DNA of 64,000 bases from contig NZ_JAEMUW010000003.1 of the NCBI RefSeq assembly GCF_016598485.1, positions 361,044 to 425,043 of the forward strand. Direction: 5' to 3'. The notes below the pieces were generated by a model. That model did no database searches. It was not told the DNA's origin and worked only from the letters and a program-made list of their open reading frames with translations. The stretch's first letter is position 1. Each line of letters begins with the position of its first letter. The DNA comes from Micromonospora coerulea. Lineage in GTDB: Bacteria > Actinomycetota > Actinomycetes > Mycobacteriales > Micromonosporaceae. The position numbers were made by a program, and so were the translations under genes. Positions 36,244-45,078 of the stretch are shown here, in pieces.

Positions 36244-38760
36244 TCAGGAGATGCGGATCCGCATCGAGGTGCCGTTCTGCTGGAGAACCCGGATCTTGAC
36301 TCCGTTGTTCGGGACCTTGACGCCGTGGTTCGGCAGCTCCGGGTACCAGTACTGCTTGCTGTCGTCGAACAGCGGGGCAGCGGCCTGGCCACGGATGTAC
36401 TGCGGCTGGCTGTTCACGTGGAGGGTGAACGAGTCGGCCTTCTTGAGGCTGAACGGCGCGTCGTAGATCTGGACGCGGGCCCGCCACGGGTTGCCGGTCA
36501 GGTTGTACAGCGGCTTCGGGCGGGAGTCGATGTTCAGGTTCCGCCCCTCACCCGGGTGACCGCCGGGGTTGAACTTCTTGTCGTACGGCATGGTGTTGTT
36601 GTCCGCGTACCGGAGATTCCAGTACGTGATCAGCAGACCGGTCTGGTACGCGTAGTGGTCCACGTAGTCCGGCCGGGTGTCGGCGTAGCCGAAGAAGTAC
36701 GGGCCGGTCTTCAGGTACTGGTCGTACGAGACGTACGACCGGTTGCCCGCGATGTAGTAGTTGTCGAAGTCCCGGGTGTAGGTCTCCTCGACGAGGCTGA
36801 AGCCGTTGAGAGCCCAGTCGCCCGGGCCGGCCTCGGCGCCGTCGGAGAGGACGGTCTGCCCGTCGGCCGTCACGGTGATGGCGTCCCCGTAGAAGCCGCC
36901 GGCGGAGAGGCCCCCGTCGGTCGAGTACCGGAAGCGGAACTGCACGACCTTGCCGACCGCGACGTCCATCGGCACGGTGAGGTCGACCCAGTCGCTCTCG
37001 TCGTCGTCGTTGGTGTCGCTGTTCCCGGTGAGGGCGTTGCGGCCCTTGCTGTCGGTGACCGGCGTGCCGTTGATCAGGAACGGCAGCGGCTTGAAGGTCT
37101 TGCCGCCGTCCAACGAGGCCTCGAAGTACATGTAGTCGTAGTTGGCCTCGATGGTGTAGCGGGCCTTCATCGACAGCGACGCGGTCGACTTCCCGGTGAA
37201 GTCCAGCGTCCGGGTCATCATGCTGTTGAGGTTGTCGTCGTTGCCCGAGAAGAACTGCTTGCTGCCCTCGAACGGCTTGCCGTTGTCGAAGGCGTAGGTC
37301 CGCTTCGGCAGCACCACGACCGCGGCCTGCGCCTTCTTGGAGTTGTACTCCTCCGGGCCCAGGTCGATGGTCTGCGGGTCCTGCTTGGCCGGGACCACGG
37401 TCTCGTAGTCCAGCCAGCCGAGCTGCAGCTTGTTCCACGCGCCGAGGTCGGCGCCGCGGGTGCCGATGCCCTGGTCGTTCCTGGCGCTGACCCGGCTCTG
37501 GGCCATCAAGCTCCAGTGCTCGACGCTGTTGTCGCCGCTGGCGCCGGTGTTGTAGTCGTCCGGCAGGCCAAGGTCGTGGCCGTACTCGTGGTAGAAGACG
37601 CTGCGGCCACCGTTCTCCGGCTGGACGGTGTAGTCACCGATCCAGATGCCGGTGTCGCCGATCTCCGTGCCGCCGAGCTTCGCCTGGTCCGGGCCGGTCT
37701 CGCCGACGTCGCTGCCGAACGCGTACCACCGGTGGCTCCAGATCGCGTCCTCACCCTGCTGCGGGTCGCCGTCGGCCTGGTCGCCGCCGGCGTGCACGAT
37801 CTGGAAGTGGTCGATGTAGCCGTCCGGCTCGTTGAAGTTGCCGTCGCCGTCGACGTCGTAGCGGTCCCACTGGTCGAAGGACTGCATGTCGGCCCTGATC
37901 TGGGCGGCGGTGCGGCCCTGCTTCTGCTGGTCGGCGACCCACTGGTTGGCCGCGTCCCGCACCAGGTCCCAGGTGTTCGGGCAGGTGCTGTCCTGGCAGA
38001 CCGCCGGGTCGTCGTTCGGGTTCGGCGGGTCGGTCGGGTCGCGGTCCGGCTCCGGGTCGTTGGACCGGCCGTACCGGGCCTCGTTGTACCTGACCTTGAC
38101 CCAGTCGGTGACCTCACCGTCCACCGTGTACCGGCCGGAGGACTGCGCCTCGTAGTACTGCTTGAGCGACTCGTCGCCCTGCTTCGTGCCGAAGTAGAGC
38201 TGCCGGAAGTGCTCCGGGGCGTGGTCCGGCTGCCAGACAGTGGAGTTGTCCAGCGCCCGGTTCGGGGCGGGGATCCGGTTGTGCAGCGGACCTTCGAACC
38301 GGTTCGGCCCCGGGGTATCGGGGTCGATGTCCTTGTCCGGGTAGTCCGGGTGCCGCTCGTTGCCGAACTCGGCCAGGATCACGAAGATCCGGTCGGACTG
38401 CTTGCGCTTCAGCTCGACGTACTGATCGGTGTGGGTGTTGGCGGCTCGCGTGCGGCGGGCGTCCGCGCTGACCGCGCCGGCGGCGCCGAAGGCGCTGCGG
38501 CCGACCTTGACGACGGTGCTGCCATTGATTTCCTGCGGCTTCGCCCGCCCGGAGAGGACCTCGCTGAGGCCCTCCTGGCGCAGCGCGCGCCGCTTCTCCT
38601 CGAGCGGGTTGGGCAGATCATGGTCGACCTGGGCGGGCTCGGTGACCGACGGTGCGGACGTCGGTGACTTCGGCTGCAGCGTGGCGCTGGCGGCCGTGCC
38701 CGCCACCAGACCCGTCGCCGTCAGCGCCAACCCGAGCAGACCCACTGCGACTTTGCGCAC
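36244..38760 (-). CDS. Secreted M6 metallopeptidase (immune inhibitor A type), copy 1
   Basis: An 838-residue secreted zinc protease. Signal peptide is about residues 1-27 (ends TAASA), followed by a propeptide. The active-site motif HEYGHDLGLPDDYN has His391, Glu392 and His395, and an upstream calcium-loop-like DVDGDGNFNEPDGYIDHF lies about 100 residues before. The C-terminal half contains beta-sandwich domains typical of InhA. GTG 38760 follows GGAGGT. Two more paralogues lie immediately upstream, so this is a protease cluster, probably for degrading external protein. Confidence 0.9.
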   Translation of the reverse strand: MRKVAVGLLGLALTATGLVAGTAASATLQPKSPTSAPSVTEPAQVDHDLPNPLEEKRRALRQEGLSEVLSGRAKPQEINGSTVVKVGRSAFGAAGAVSADARRTRAANTHTDQYVELKRKQSDRIFVILAEFGNERHPDYPDKDIDPDTPGPNRFEGPLHNRIPAPNRALDNSTVWQPDHAPEHFRQLYFGTKQGDESLKQYYEAQSSGRYTVDGEVTDWVKVRYNEARYGRSNDPEPDRDPTDPPNPNDDPAVCQDSTCPNTWDLVRDAANQWVADQQKQGRTAAQIRADMQSFDQWDRYDVDGDGNFNEPDGYIDHFQIVHAGGDQADGDPQQGEDAIWSHRWYAFGSDVGETGPDQAKLGGTEIGDTGIWIGDYTVQPENGGRSVFYHEYGHDLGLPDDYNTGASGDNSVEHWSLMAQSRVSARNDQGIGTRGADLGAWNKLQLGWLDYETVVPAKQDPQTIDLGPEEYNSKKAQAAVVVLPKRTYAFDNGKPFEGSKQFFSGNDDNLNSMMTRTLDFTGKSTASLSMKARYTIEANYDYMYFEASLDGGKTFKPLPFLINGTPVTDSKGRNALTGNSDTNDDDESDWVDLTVPMDVAVGKVVQFRFRYSTDGGLSAGGFYGDAITVTADGQTVLSDGAEAGPGDWALNGFSLVEETYTRDFDNYYIAGNRSYVSYDQYLKTGPYFFGYADTRPDYVDHYAYQTGLLITYWNLRYADNNTMPYDKKFNPGGHPGEGRNLNIDSRPKPLYNLTGNPWRARVQIYDAPFSLKKADSFTLHVNSQPQYIRGQAAAPLFDDSKQYWYPELPNHGVKVPNNGVKIRVLQQNGTSMRIRIS

Positions 38761-39010
38761 GTGGTACCTCCGGTGTGAGGGAACCGGCCCAACGGGGGTA
38801 CGGGCCGGTGAAGTGGTCCCGCGAGTGGGACCAATGGTGAAGATAGACATTCCCGTGACGGGAGGGAAGAGAGCCCCGTCGATCTGTAGCAATTTGTTCT
38901 TGGGAAACGCTCTTCACTGTCACAGTCCGTCCGGCCATTCTGGCCCGATGAGCAGGATGAATGGCGCAACCACCGGACACCGTGACGGAACCCGCTCAGC
39001 GGGCATACGG
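38761..39010. promoter_or_regulatory. Upstream region of M6 peptidase copy 1
   Basis: No gene seen. It holds the GGAGGT ribosome site of copy 1, a TCCCGtgaCGGGA palindrome (38851-38863) and CACTGTCA (38915-38922), which also occurs upstream of copy 2 at 41501-41508. A promoter for copy 1 must lie here, but no clear -35/-10 pair could be fixed. Confidence 0.35.
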
Positions 39011-39044
39011 AAGGGGCCGGTGGCGTCGCCGCCACCGGCCCCTT
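39011..39044 (-). terminator. Terminator of the second M6 peptidase gene
   Basis: A perfect 15-bp stem (AAGGGGCCGGTGGCG) with a tcgc loop. It is 16 bases past the TGA at 39061-39063, which ends the alternative (frameshifted) C-terminus of copy 2. Confidence 0.75.
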
Positions 39045-39060
39045 CGGACGTGCTACCTGA

Positions 39061-39124
39061 TCAGTTGGTGACCTTCACGACCATGTCGCTGATCGGGGTG
39101 GTGCCTGCCGCAGGATCTACCGGC
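39061..39124 (-). pseudogene. Remnant C-terminus of M6 peptidase copy 2 in a shifted frame
   Basis: Minus-strand codons after the annotated stop read GEPVDPAAGTTPISDMVVK and VTN then stop, with GC-rich third positions. The ending resembles that of copy 3 (VHVTAAN). It is the likely displaced end of the copy 2 gene. Confidence 0.55.
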
Positions 39125-41449
39125 TCACCCGCCGGCCGGCGGGTTCACCACGCTGACGGTCAGGATGTTGCCGGACTGCGCGGTCACCGTGGCCGTCACA
39201 CCGTGGCCGGCCACCTTGACACTGCTCTGCGCATTGGCAGTGCTGTAGTACGCCGCCGGGTTGCTGTCGTCGAACGTCGGGATACCGGCGTTGGCCGGAG
39301 CACATGCCGCCAGGGTCTGGACGGTCTGCGACTTCCCGCTGCCCGCCAGCACCTCCTTGTGCAGACACATCTCCGGTACCGACTGGATCCCGAAGGTCGC
39401 GTCGAACGGCTGGCGACGGTTGCTCGGCCGGGTGCCGTCGGGGTAGGTGAACGGCGCGGGCCGGGCGTCCACCGGAAGCGCGGCACCGGTTCCCGGGTGC
39501 TCCGAGGTGTTGTTGTCCTCGACCGTGTGGTCGACGTACCAGACCAGCAGGCCGGGCCGGAACGAGAAGAACTCGACCTTGTCCGGCGCGGTGTAGGCGT
39601 AGCTGAACTGGTAGGGGCCGGTGCGCAGGGTGTCGTCGTAACCGACGTACTGCCGGTTCTCCAGCAGGTAGTACCGGTCGGCCGTGGTCGACACCGTGCC
39701 CGTGGCGCGCTGCCACAGGCCCGTCGCGGTCCACCCACCGGTCTGCTCGACGTCGTCGGTGAACAGCGTCGTGCCGCCGGCCTTGGCGACGATGTCGTCG
39801 AGGAACGCGCCGGCGAAGTGGACGCCGCCGTCCGTCTGGTACCGGAACCGGAACTGCGTGGGCGCGCCGTTGGCGTCGTAGGAGAAGCGCAGCGTGGTCC
39901 AGCGTCCGCTGGACGACCCGGTGACCGGCTGGCCGGTGCGGGTCCAGGTCGTGCCGCCGTCCGTCGAGTACTCGCCGTACAGGTAGTCGTAGCCGGACTC
40001 GATGTCGTACCACGCCTTCGCGGTCACGGTGACCCGGGACGCGGCCGGTACGGCGCGCGAGAGCGACTCGTTCAAGTGGTCGGCGCTCCCCGTCCACCAG
40101 GCGTACTGCCCCGAAGCGGGCGTCGTGTACGTCTTCGACGTGGTCGCGGACGGCAGGTTGACCTTGATCGCCTGCGCGTTGGCGGCGTTGGCGTCCTGGG
40201 CCGGGTCGAGCTGGACGGTGCCGCTCTGGCCGAGGTTGACGTCGCGGTAGTCGAGCCAGCCGAGGAACAGCTTCTCCTCCGGGCCCATCAGCCCGGGGGT
40301 CGTGCCGATGCCCTCGTTCGCCTCGGCGCCGTGGCCGAGCCACGAGCCGGAGCTCATCAGCGTCCAGAAGGCGGTGCCGTTCTCGCCTCCGGCGGTGTCG
40401 TAGTAGTCCGGCAGTCCGAGGTCGTGGCCGAACTCGTGGGCGAAGACGCCGAGGCCGCCGTTCTCCGGCTCGGTGGTGTAGTCGCCGAGCCAGTACTTCG
40501 AGTTGCCGATCCGGGCGCCGCCGGACAGGTTCTGCTGGTCACCGAAGGTCGGGCCGGTCAGGCCGTAGTCGCCCTGGTTGACGTACCAGCGGTGCGACCA
40601 GATGGCGTCGGCGCCCTGCGCGCCGCCGCCGGCGTCCTCGCCTTGACCGGCGTGGACCGCCTGGAAGTGGTCGATGTACCCGTCCGACTCGTCGTAGTTG
40701 CCGTCGTTGTCGAAGTCGTAACGGTCCCAGACGTCGAACTGCGCCAGGTACGAGTCGATCTCGGCCGCGGTCATGGTCTTGAGCGCGTTCTGGTACCAGG
40801 CGTTGCCGCTGTCCTGGATGAACGCCCACGAGCCGCCGTTGTCCTCGACAGCGTTGTCGCCGTAGTAGGACGCGTTGTAGGGGACCTGGACCCAGTCGCT
40901 GACGGTGTTCGTCACCGAGTACTTGCCGGAGGAGAGATCCTCGTAGTAGCTCTTCATCGACTCGCCCGAGCCGTTGAAGAGTTCCTCGTAATGGGCGGTG
41001 TTGTAGTCGGCGGCCCAGGTGGTGGAGTTGTCCACCGAGCGGTCGGGCTGGGGGATCTCGTTGTGCAGGGGACCGGGAGCGGTGCCGTAGCGGCCCACGC
41101 TCTGCGTCCCGAACTCGGCGAGAATGGTGAAGATCTTGTCGGTCTTCTCGAACGCGACCTCAACGACGTTGTTCGTCTCGGCGTCGACCGTGACGTTGCC
41201 GTGCTGGTCGATCTCCGCCTCGCCGTTCGCGACCTTCGCGAGCGCGGCCTTACGCTTCTCGATCCACTGCTTCGTGAGCGGGCCCGGGCGGTTGTCCTGC
41301 CGGTGGGCAGCGGCGCTTGCCGGGGGCTGGGTAGCGCCGTCGTTCGGGACAGGCGCCGCAGCGGCCGGCAACTGCAAAGCAGCGACTGCCAACGCCACAC
41401 CGGCCGCCCCGACGACAGCGGAGCTGCCCGCCGTGACTCGTCTCCTCAA
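39125..41449 (-). CDS. Secreted M6 metallopeptidase, copy 2, with apparent C-terminal frameshift
   Basis: A 774-residue secreted zinc protease with HEFGHDLGLPDYYD (His338, Glu339, His342), a calcium-loop-like DFDNDGNYDESDGYIDHF, and an N-terminal signal peptide ending near AAAAPVP. Translation starts at TTG 41449 after GGAGGAGGA, since no ATG/GTG fits. The frame stops at 39125, but shifting by one base in GGCGGGTGAG allows about 21 more sensible codons (ending AGTTPISDMVVKVTN) to TGA at 39061-39063, close to the terminator. The original gene probably ended there; a mutation or sequencing error may have cut the tail. Confidence 0.88.
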   Translation of the reverse strand: MRRRVTAGSSAVVGAAGVALAVAALQLPAAAAPVPNDGATQPPASAAAHRQDNRPGPLTKQWIEKRKAALAKVANGEAEIDQHGNVTVDAETNNVVEVAFEKTDKIFTILAEFGTQSVGRYGTAPGPLHNEIPQPDRSVDNSTTWAADYNTAHYEELFNGSGESMKSYYEDLSSGKYSVTNTVSDWVQVPYNASYYGDNAVEDNGGSWAFIQDSGNAWYQNALKTMTAAEIDSYLAQFDVWDRYDFDNDGNYDESDGYIDHFQAVHAGQGEDAGGGAQGADAIWSHRWYVNQGDYGLTGPTFGDQQNLSGGARIGNSKYWLGDYTTEPENGGLGVFAHEFGHDLGLPDYYDTAGGENGTAFWTLMSSGSWLGHGAEANEGIGTTPGLMGPEEKLFLGWLDYRDVNLGQSGTVQLDPAQDANAANAQAIKVNLPSATTSKTYTTPASGQYAWWTGSADHLNESLSRAVPAASRVTVTAKAWYDIESGYDYLYGEYSTDGGTTWTRTGQPVTGSSSGRWTTLRFSYDANGAPTQFRFRYQTDGGVHFAGAFLDDIVAKAGGTTLFTDDVEQTGGWTATGLWQRATGTVSTTADRYYLLENRQYVGYDDTLRTGPYQFSYAYTAPDKVEFFSFRPGLLVWYVDHTVEDNNTSEHPGTGAALPVDARPAPFTYPDGTRPSNRRQPFDATFGIQSVPEMCLHKEVLAGSGKSQTVQTLAACAPANAGIPTFDDSNPAAYYSTANAQSSVKVAGHGVTATVTAQSGNILTVSVVNPPAGG

Positions 41450-41475
41450 AGGTCCTCCTCCTTTGTGGATCTGTT

Positions 41476-41664
41476 ACATGACAGAGGCAGCCAAGGCCAT
41501 CACTGTCATGTCATGCGTCACTCACAATGACACGGGTTTGCATCGTTGTCACGGGGCAATTACTCAGGGGGTGCCCATCTTTTGCGGGCAAATCCGCATC
41601 AAAGGGCGGACGGATTTGGCCGGCATCCACATTACGTTTCGGCCACGATCACGTAGCGTGATCG
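41476..41664. promoter_or_regulatory. Palindrome-rich region upstream of M6 peptidase copy 2
   Basis: No gene seen in 41450-41752. It contains ACATGACAG/CTGTCATGT (41476-41484, 41503-41511), CAAATCCG/CGGATTTG (41589-41596, 41611-41618) and CGATCACGtagCGTGATCG (41646-41664). The stretch is AT-richer than its surroundings. It most likely carries the promoter and operators of copy 2. Confidence 0.45.
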
Positions 41665-41754
41665 GAATTATGGAGGCCCCGTAGGGGAGCGCTGGGGGGT
41701 CGAAAAGTGTCACGCCAGAAGTTGGCCGGATGTCGGCCGGCGTAAGACAAAAGA

Positions 41755-41793
41755 CGGGGCCCGTCCGGAGCAGTGTGCTCCAGGCGGGCCCCG
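41755..41793 (-). terminator. Terminator of the third M6 peptidase gene
   Basis: Nested stems CGGGGCCCG/CGGGCCCCG and GGAGCA/TGCTCC with a gtg loop, 34 bases downstream of the copy 3 stop. Confidence 0.75.
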
Positions 41794-41826
41794 CCGTGTG
41801 TCCCGTCGGTCGACGGGCCGCTCAGA

Positions 41827-44637
41827 TCAGTTGGCCGCCGCGGTGACGTGCACCGTGGCGTACGAGTTGTCCTTCGCGGCCTTCAGGATGGTGATCGAGA
41901 CGCCGTACGCGGCGTTCTGGTCACCCGGGTTGCCCGAACCCAGCACGGTGAACCCGAGGTCGGTGCCGTAGAGGCCGGTCGCCGGGGTGCCGTCCGGGTT
42001 GGTGATCCGGGTGGTGTACGGCACGCCGTCCCGCGACGGGATGACCACCGAGGCGTCGGGGTCCCGGGCGAAGAGCCGCCCGCTGCGAACCTCGAGCCCC
42101 GGGTACCAGCCCTTCGCGTCGCTGAAGCCGGCCACCGGCGCCTGGGCGCCGTAGCTGGTGCAGTACTCGCTGTACGGCTCGTCCGTCGCCTCGAGGCACT
42201 CCTGGAAGGGGTACGTCGAGGTGAGCGAGAAGGCCGCGTTCGAGGACTGCGGACGGCTGGGCAGGTTGTCGAGCGTCGACGTGTCCTTGACCGCCGCCTC
42301 ACCGGCCCGGCGTAGCGGCTGGTTGTGCGAGTCGACGATCAGCAGGCCGCCCTTGGCGCCGTAGCTCGGCAGGGCGGTGAGCTGGGCGCTCACGTGGTTG
42401 ACGTTGCCCAGCGCGGTGTCCCGGTACCAGACCAGCATGCCGGGAGCGTTGTACGAGATCCGGTCGACCTTCCAGGCCTCGTGCGAGTAGACGGTGTCGT
42501 AGGCGTACTTCAGGCCCTTGTCGAAGCCGTCGAAGTTGCGCCACTCGGCCAGGTAGTAGTGCGCCTTGACCTGGGTGCCCGAGTCGACGTGCCAACCCGC
42601 GCCGCTGGTGCCGGCCCAGGTGCCGCCGGTCTGGGTCCAGCCGTTCGCGCCGCCCTCGACGTCGTCGCTCCAGGTGGTGGCGCTGCCGCCGGTGACCGAG
42701 AAGTCATCGGCGAACCAGCCCCGCTCCAGGAAACCGGCGTCGGTGGCCTGCCGCAGCCGCAGCTGCACGGTCTTGCCGGCGTACGCGGACAGGTCGACGT
42801 AGTCGTGACGCCAGCCGTGGCTGTCACCGGTCAGGCCGTACTTCTTGCTTGCTCGGTTCTCGCCCTTGCCGTAGTCCTTCATCCGGCCGTTCGGGTCGGC
42901 GTAGCCGTCGTCGGTGCTGACCAGGGTGCCCGCCGCGTCGTAGACCTTCTGCTCGGACCAGGTGGTCCCGCCGTCGGTCGACACCTCGACGAAGCCGTAG
43001 TCCCAGTCCTGCTCGATGACGTAGTTGTTCCACATCCAGAACTTCGCGTCGGCCGCGGCCGGCACGTCGACCTGGCGGGACAGCTTCACGTCGGCCCAGT
43101 CCTGGTCGGCGCCGGAGTACCACATGTTGGCGCCGCTGTGCGGGGTGGCCAGGGTGATCACCTTGTTCGGCAGGTTGACCTTGATGCCGTCCCTGGTGCC
43201 GACCGGGGTGTTCGACGTCTGGCCGAGCTGCACGTCACGCGGGACGGAACCCGGCGTGACGGTCAGCGGGTCGGCCCAGCCGAGCACCCACTTGTCCCAG
43301 AGGCCCATGTGGGTCGGCATCGCCTGGAAGATCTCGCCGGTGTGCGAGCCGGACGCCATCAGGTCCCAGAAGTCGACGTCCGAGTCGGAGCCGGGGGTGC
43401 CGGAGGTGTCGTAGAGGTCCGGCAGGCCGAGGTCGTGGCCGAACTCGTGGGCGAAGACGCCGACCCCGGCGTCCTCCGGCTGCACGATGTAGTTCGAGAC
43501 CTTCAGCTGCGTGCCCGGGATGCTGTAGCCGCCGGCCACCGCCGACGAGTGCGCCCAGACCGCGTAGACGCCCTGGTCGCCGCCGCCGCGGGACTTGCCC
43601 ATGCCGGCGTGCACCAGCACCAGGTGGTCGATCACGCCGTCCGGCTCGTTGACGTTGCCGTCGCCGTCGACGTCGCCCTGGTCCTCGATGTCGTAGTCGG
43701 CCCACGGGAAGCTCGGGTCCATCTTGGCCAGCGCGTCGACCGCGTCCGTGGCCAGCCGGCCCGCGCCGAGCGGGTTGTCCGGGTGGCCGTTCATCGACTG
43801 CATCGCGCCGGCGACCCACTCGCCCTTTTCGTTCTTGAAGCAGGTGGACGCGGCGTACCAGGCCTCCGAGTGCGGCACGGTGATCCACGGGCTGGCCTGC
43901 CCGTCGACCGTGTACGCGCCCTTGGACATCTCCAGGTACATGTTGTGCATCGTCCGGCCGGCGAGGCTGACGCCCGGCTTGCCGTCCGGGCCGGTCAGGT
44001 CCTTGCGGACCCGCTCGGTGATGCCCTCCTTGGTGTAGAGCATCTTGTCGAAGTGCTCGGGCGAGAAGTCCGGCACCCACATGGAGTTGTTGTCCTCGTG
44101 GGGCAGGGTCGCCGGGTCCGGGATGCCGTTGTGCTTCGGTCCGTTCTGCACGGTGCCGAGGACACAGCTCCGGTCCTCGAAGACCGTCTTGGGGACCATC
44201 ACGTTGGTGAAGTCGTCGTTCGCCTGGTCGTTGAACTCCACGAGCAGGGTCAGCAGCTTGGCGGTCTGGGTGCCCTTGGCTCCCTTGATCTGACGCGGGT
44301 TCTGTCCGGTCTTGATCGCCTTGGCCTCGAGCTTCGCCAGCTCCCGCGCCGCCACCGGGTTGCCCCCGGCGTACTTGCGGTCGTACGCCTTCGCCTTGTC
44401 GAGGGCCGGGGCGTAGATACCGCCCGCGCCCTTGACCTCCGGACCGGTGGTGTCCGGCTGCACCGCGGGCTCGGCGTAGTTGATGTAGTACCCGTCCGAT
44501 CCGACCGAACCGCGGACGGAACCGGACTCCTGGGCAGCCGCGCTGCCCGTCACGGTCAGTGACGCGGCGGCGAGGGCGATGGCGGGTAGCGCGACGAGTA
44601 GGCGCCGGCGCGACCCGGATTGCGGTGATGTGTTCAT
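41827..44637 (-). CDS. Secreted M6 metallopeptidase, copy 3
   Basis: The longest of the three paralogues (936 aa). The signal peptide ends near GSAAAQES, a propeptide follows, and the active-site motif is HEFGHDLGLPDLYD (His397, Glu398, His401) with an upstream calcium-loop-like DVDGDGNVNEPDGVIDHL. C-terminal beta-rich domains end in VHVTAAAN. ATG 44637 with GGAGCGG upstream was preferred over the longer open frame from 44685. All three copies share layout but differ in length and insertions, so they are old duplications and may have different targets. Confidence 0.9.
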   Translation of the reverse strand: MNTSPQSGSRRRLLVALPAIALAAASLTVTGSAAAQESGSVRGSVGSDGYYINYAEPAVQPDTTGPEVKGAGGIYAPALDKAKAYDRKYAGGNPVAARELAKLEAKAIKTGQNPRQIKGAKGTQTAKLLTLLVEFNDQANDDFTNVMVPKTVFEDRSCVLGTVQNGPKHNGIPDPATLPHEDNNSMWVPDFSPEHFDKMLYTKEGITERVRKDLTGPDGKPGVSLAGRTMHNMYLEMSKGAYTVDGQASPWITVPHSEAWYAASTCFKNEKGEWVAGAMQSMNGHPDNPLGAGRLATDAVDALAKMDPSFPWADYDIEDQGDVDGDGNVNEPDGVIDHLVLVHAGMGKSRGGGDQGVYAVWAHSSAVAGGYSIPGTQLKVSNYIVQPEDAGVGVFAHEFGHDLGLPDLYDTSGTPGSDSDVDFWDLMASGSHTGEIFQAMPTHMGLWDKWVLGWADPLTVTPGSVPRDVQLGQTSNTPVGTRDGIKVNLPNKVITLATPHSGANMWYSGADQDWADVKLSRQVDVPAAADAKFWMWNNYVIEQDWDYGFVEVSTDGGTTWSEQKVYDAAGTLVSTDDGYADPNGRMKDYGKGENRASKKYGLTGDSHGWRHDYVDLSAYAGKTVQLRLRQATDAGFLERGWFADDFSVTGGSATTWSDDVEGGANGWTQTGGTWAGTSGAGWHVDSGTQVKAHYYLAEWRNFDGFDKGLKYAYDTVYSHEAWKVDRISYNAPGMLVWYRDTALGNVNHVSAQLTALPSYGAKGGLLIVDSHNQPLRRAGEAAVKDTSTLDNLPSRPQSSNAAFSLTSTYPFQECLEATDEPYSEYCTSYGAQAPVAGFSDAKGWYPGLEVRSGRLFARDPDASVVIPSRDGVPYTTRITNPDGTPATGLYGTDLGFTVLGSGNPGDQNAAYGVSITILKAAKDNSYATVHVTAAAN

Positions 44638-44811
44638 GCCGCTCCGTTTCTCGGGCATGGGGAGGGAGAGAACCGATCGGTGCACGTCGCAGAGACGTAC
44701 GTCGAAACCGAGCCGGTGCGGGTCAACCTAAATGAGAACGGAGCCGTCCGACAGGGGGCAGCCTGCGCCTCTGGCCGTTCAGCCCGTACCCGCTCCACCG
44801 ACCGACCGAGT

Positions 44812-44832
44812 GTGACGGCGGGACGCCGTCAC
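44812..44832. promoter_or_regulatory. Palindrome between M6 copy 3 and the cupredoxin gene
   Basis: GTGACGGCG, a gga spacer and CGCCGTCAC form a perfect 9-bp inverted repeat in the 441-base gap between divergent genes. It may be an operator for one or both, or an RNA hairpin. The rest of the gap, apart from a promoter near 44939-44968, shows nothing clear. Confidence 0.4.
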
Positions 44833-44938
44833 GCGCAGGTGGTGTTACGCGCGGTCGGTCGCGACGGCTCGGCCGGACGCCGACTATCCGACGGTGGAGC
44901 GCAAAGTGAGCCGACGGAGACCGAAAGTTATAGCGATG

Positions 44939-44968
44939 TTGACAAATGAAAGGTGCACCGGTGAGGAT
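44939..44968 (+). promoter_or_regulatory. Possible promoter of the cupredoxin gene
   Basis: A consensus -35 TTGACA, an 18-base spacer and GAGGAT as -10, in an AT-rich stretch about 110 bases before the GTG at 45079. Confidence 0.4.
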
Positions 44969-45078
44969 CGATCCACCATCGCAGCGGGCCACGGGGGCTC
45001 TGCCGCGCGATAGTTCCCGCCGTCCTCGGCCCGGTGTCGAGGGCGTGGCTCCCCGTGGCCCAATATCGGGGAGGCCAT

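Noticed and set aside
35776..44562. Plus-strand ORFs of 745-1033 codons opposite the three M6 peptidases
   Set aside because: They mirror the peptidase genes, have Val/Arg-rich low-complexity translations and no recognisable domain.
44680..44949. 89-codon ORF in the gap before the cupredoxin gene
   Set aside because: No ribosome site, no domain, and it covers the palindrome and the likely promoter.
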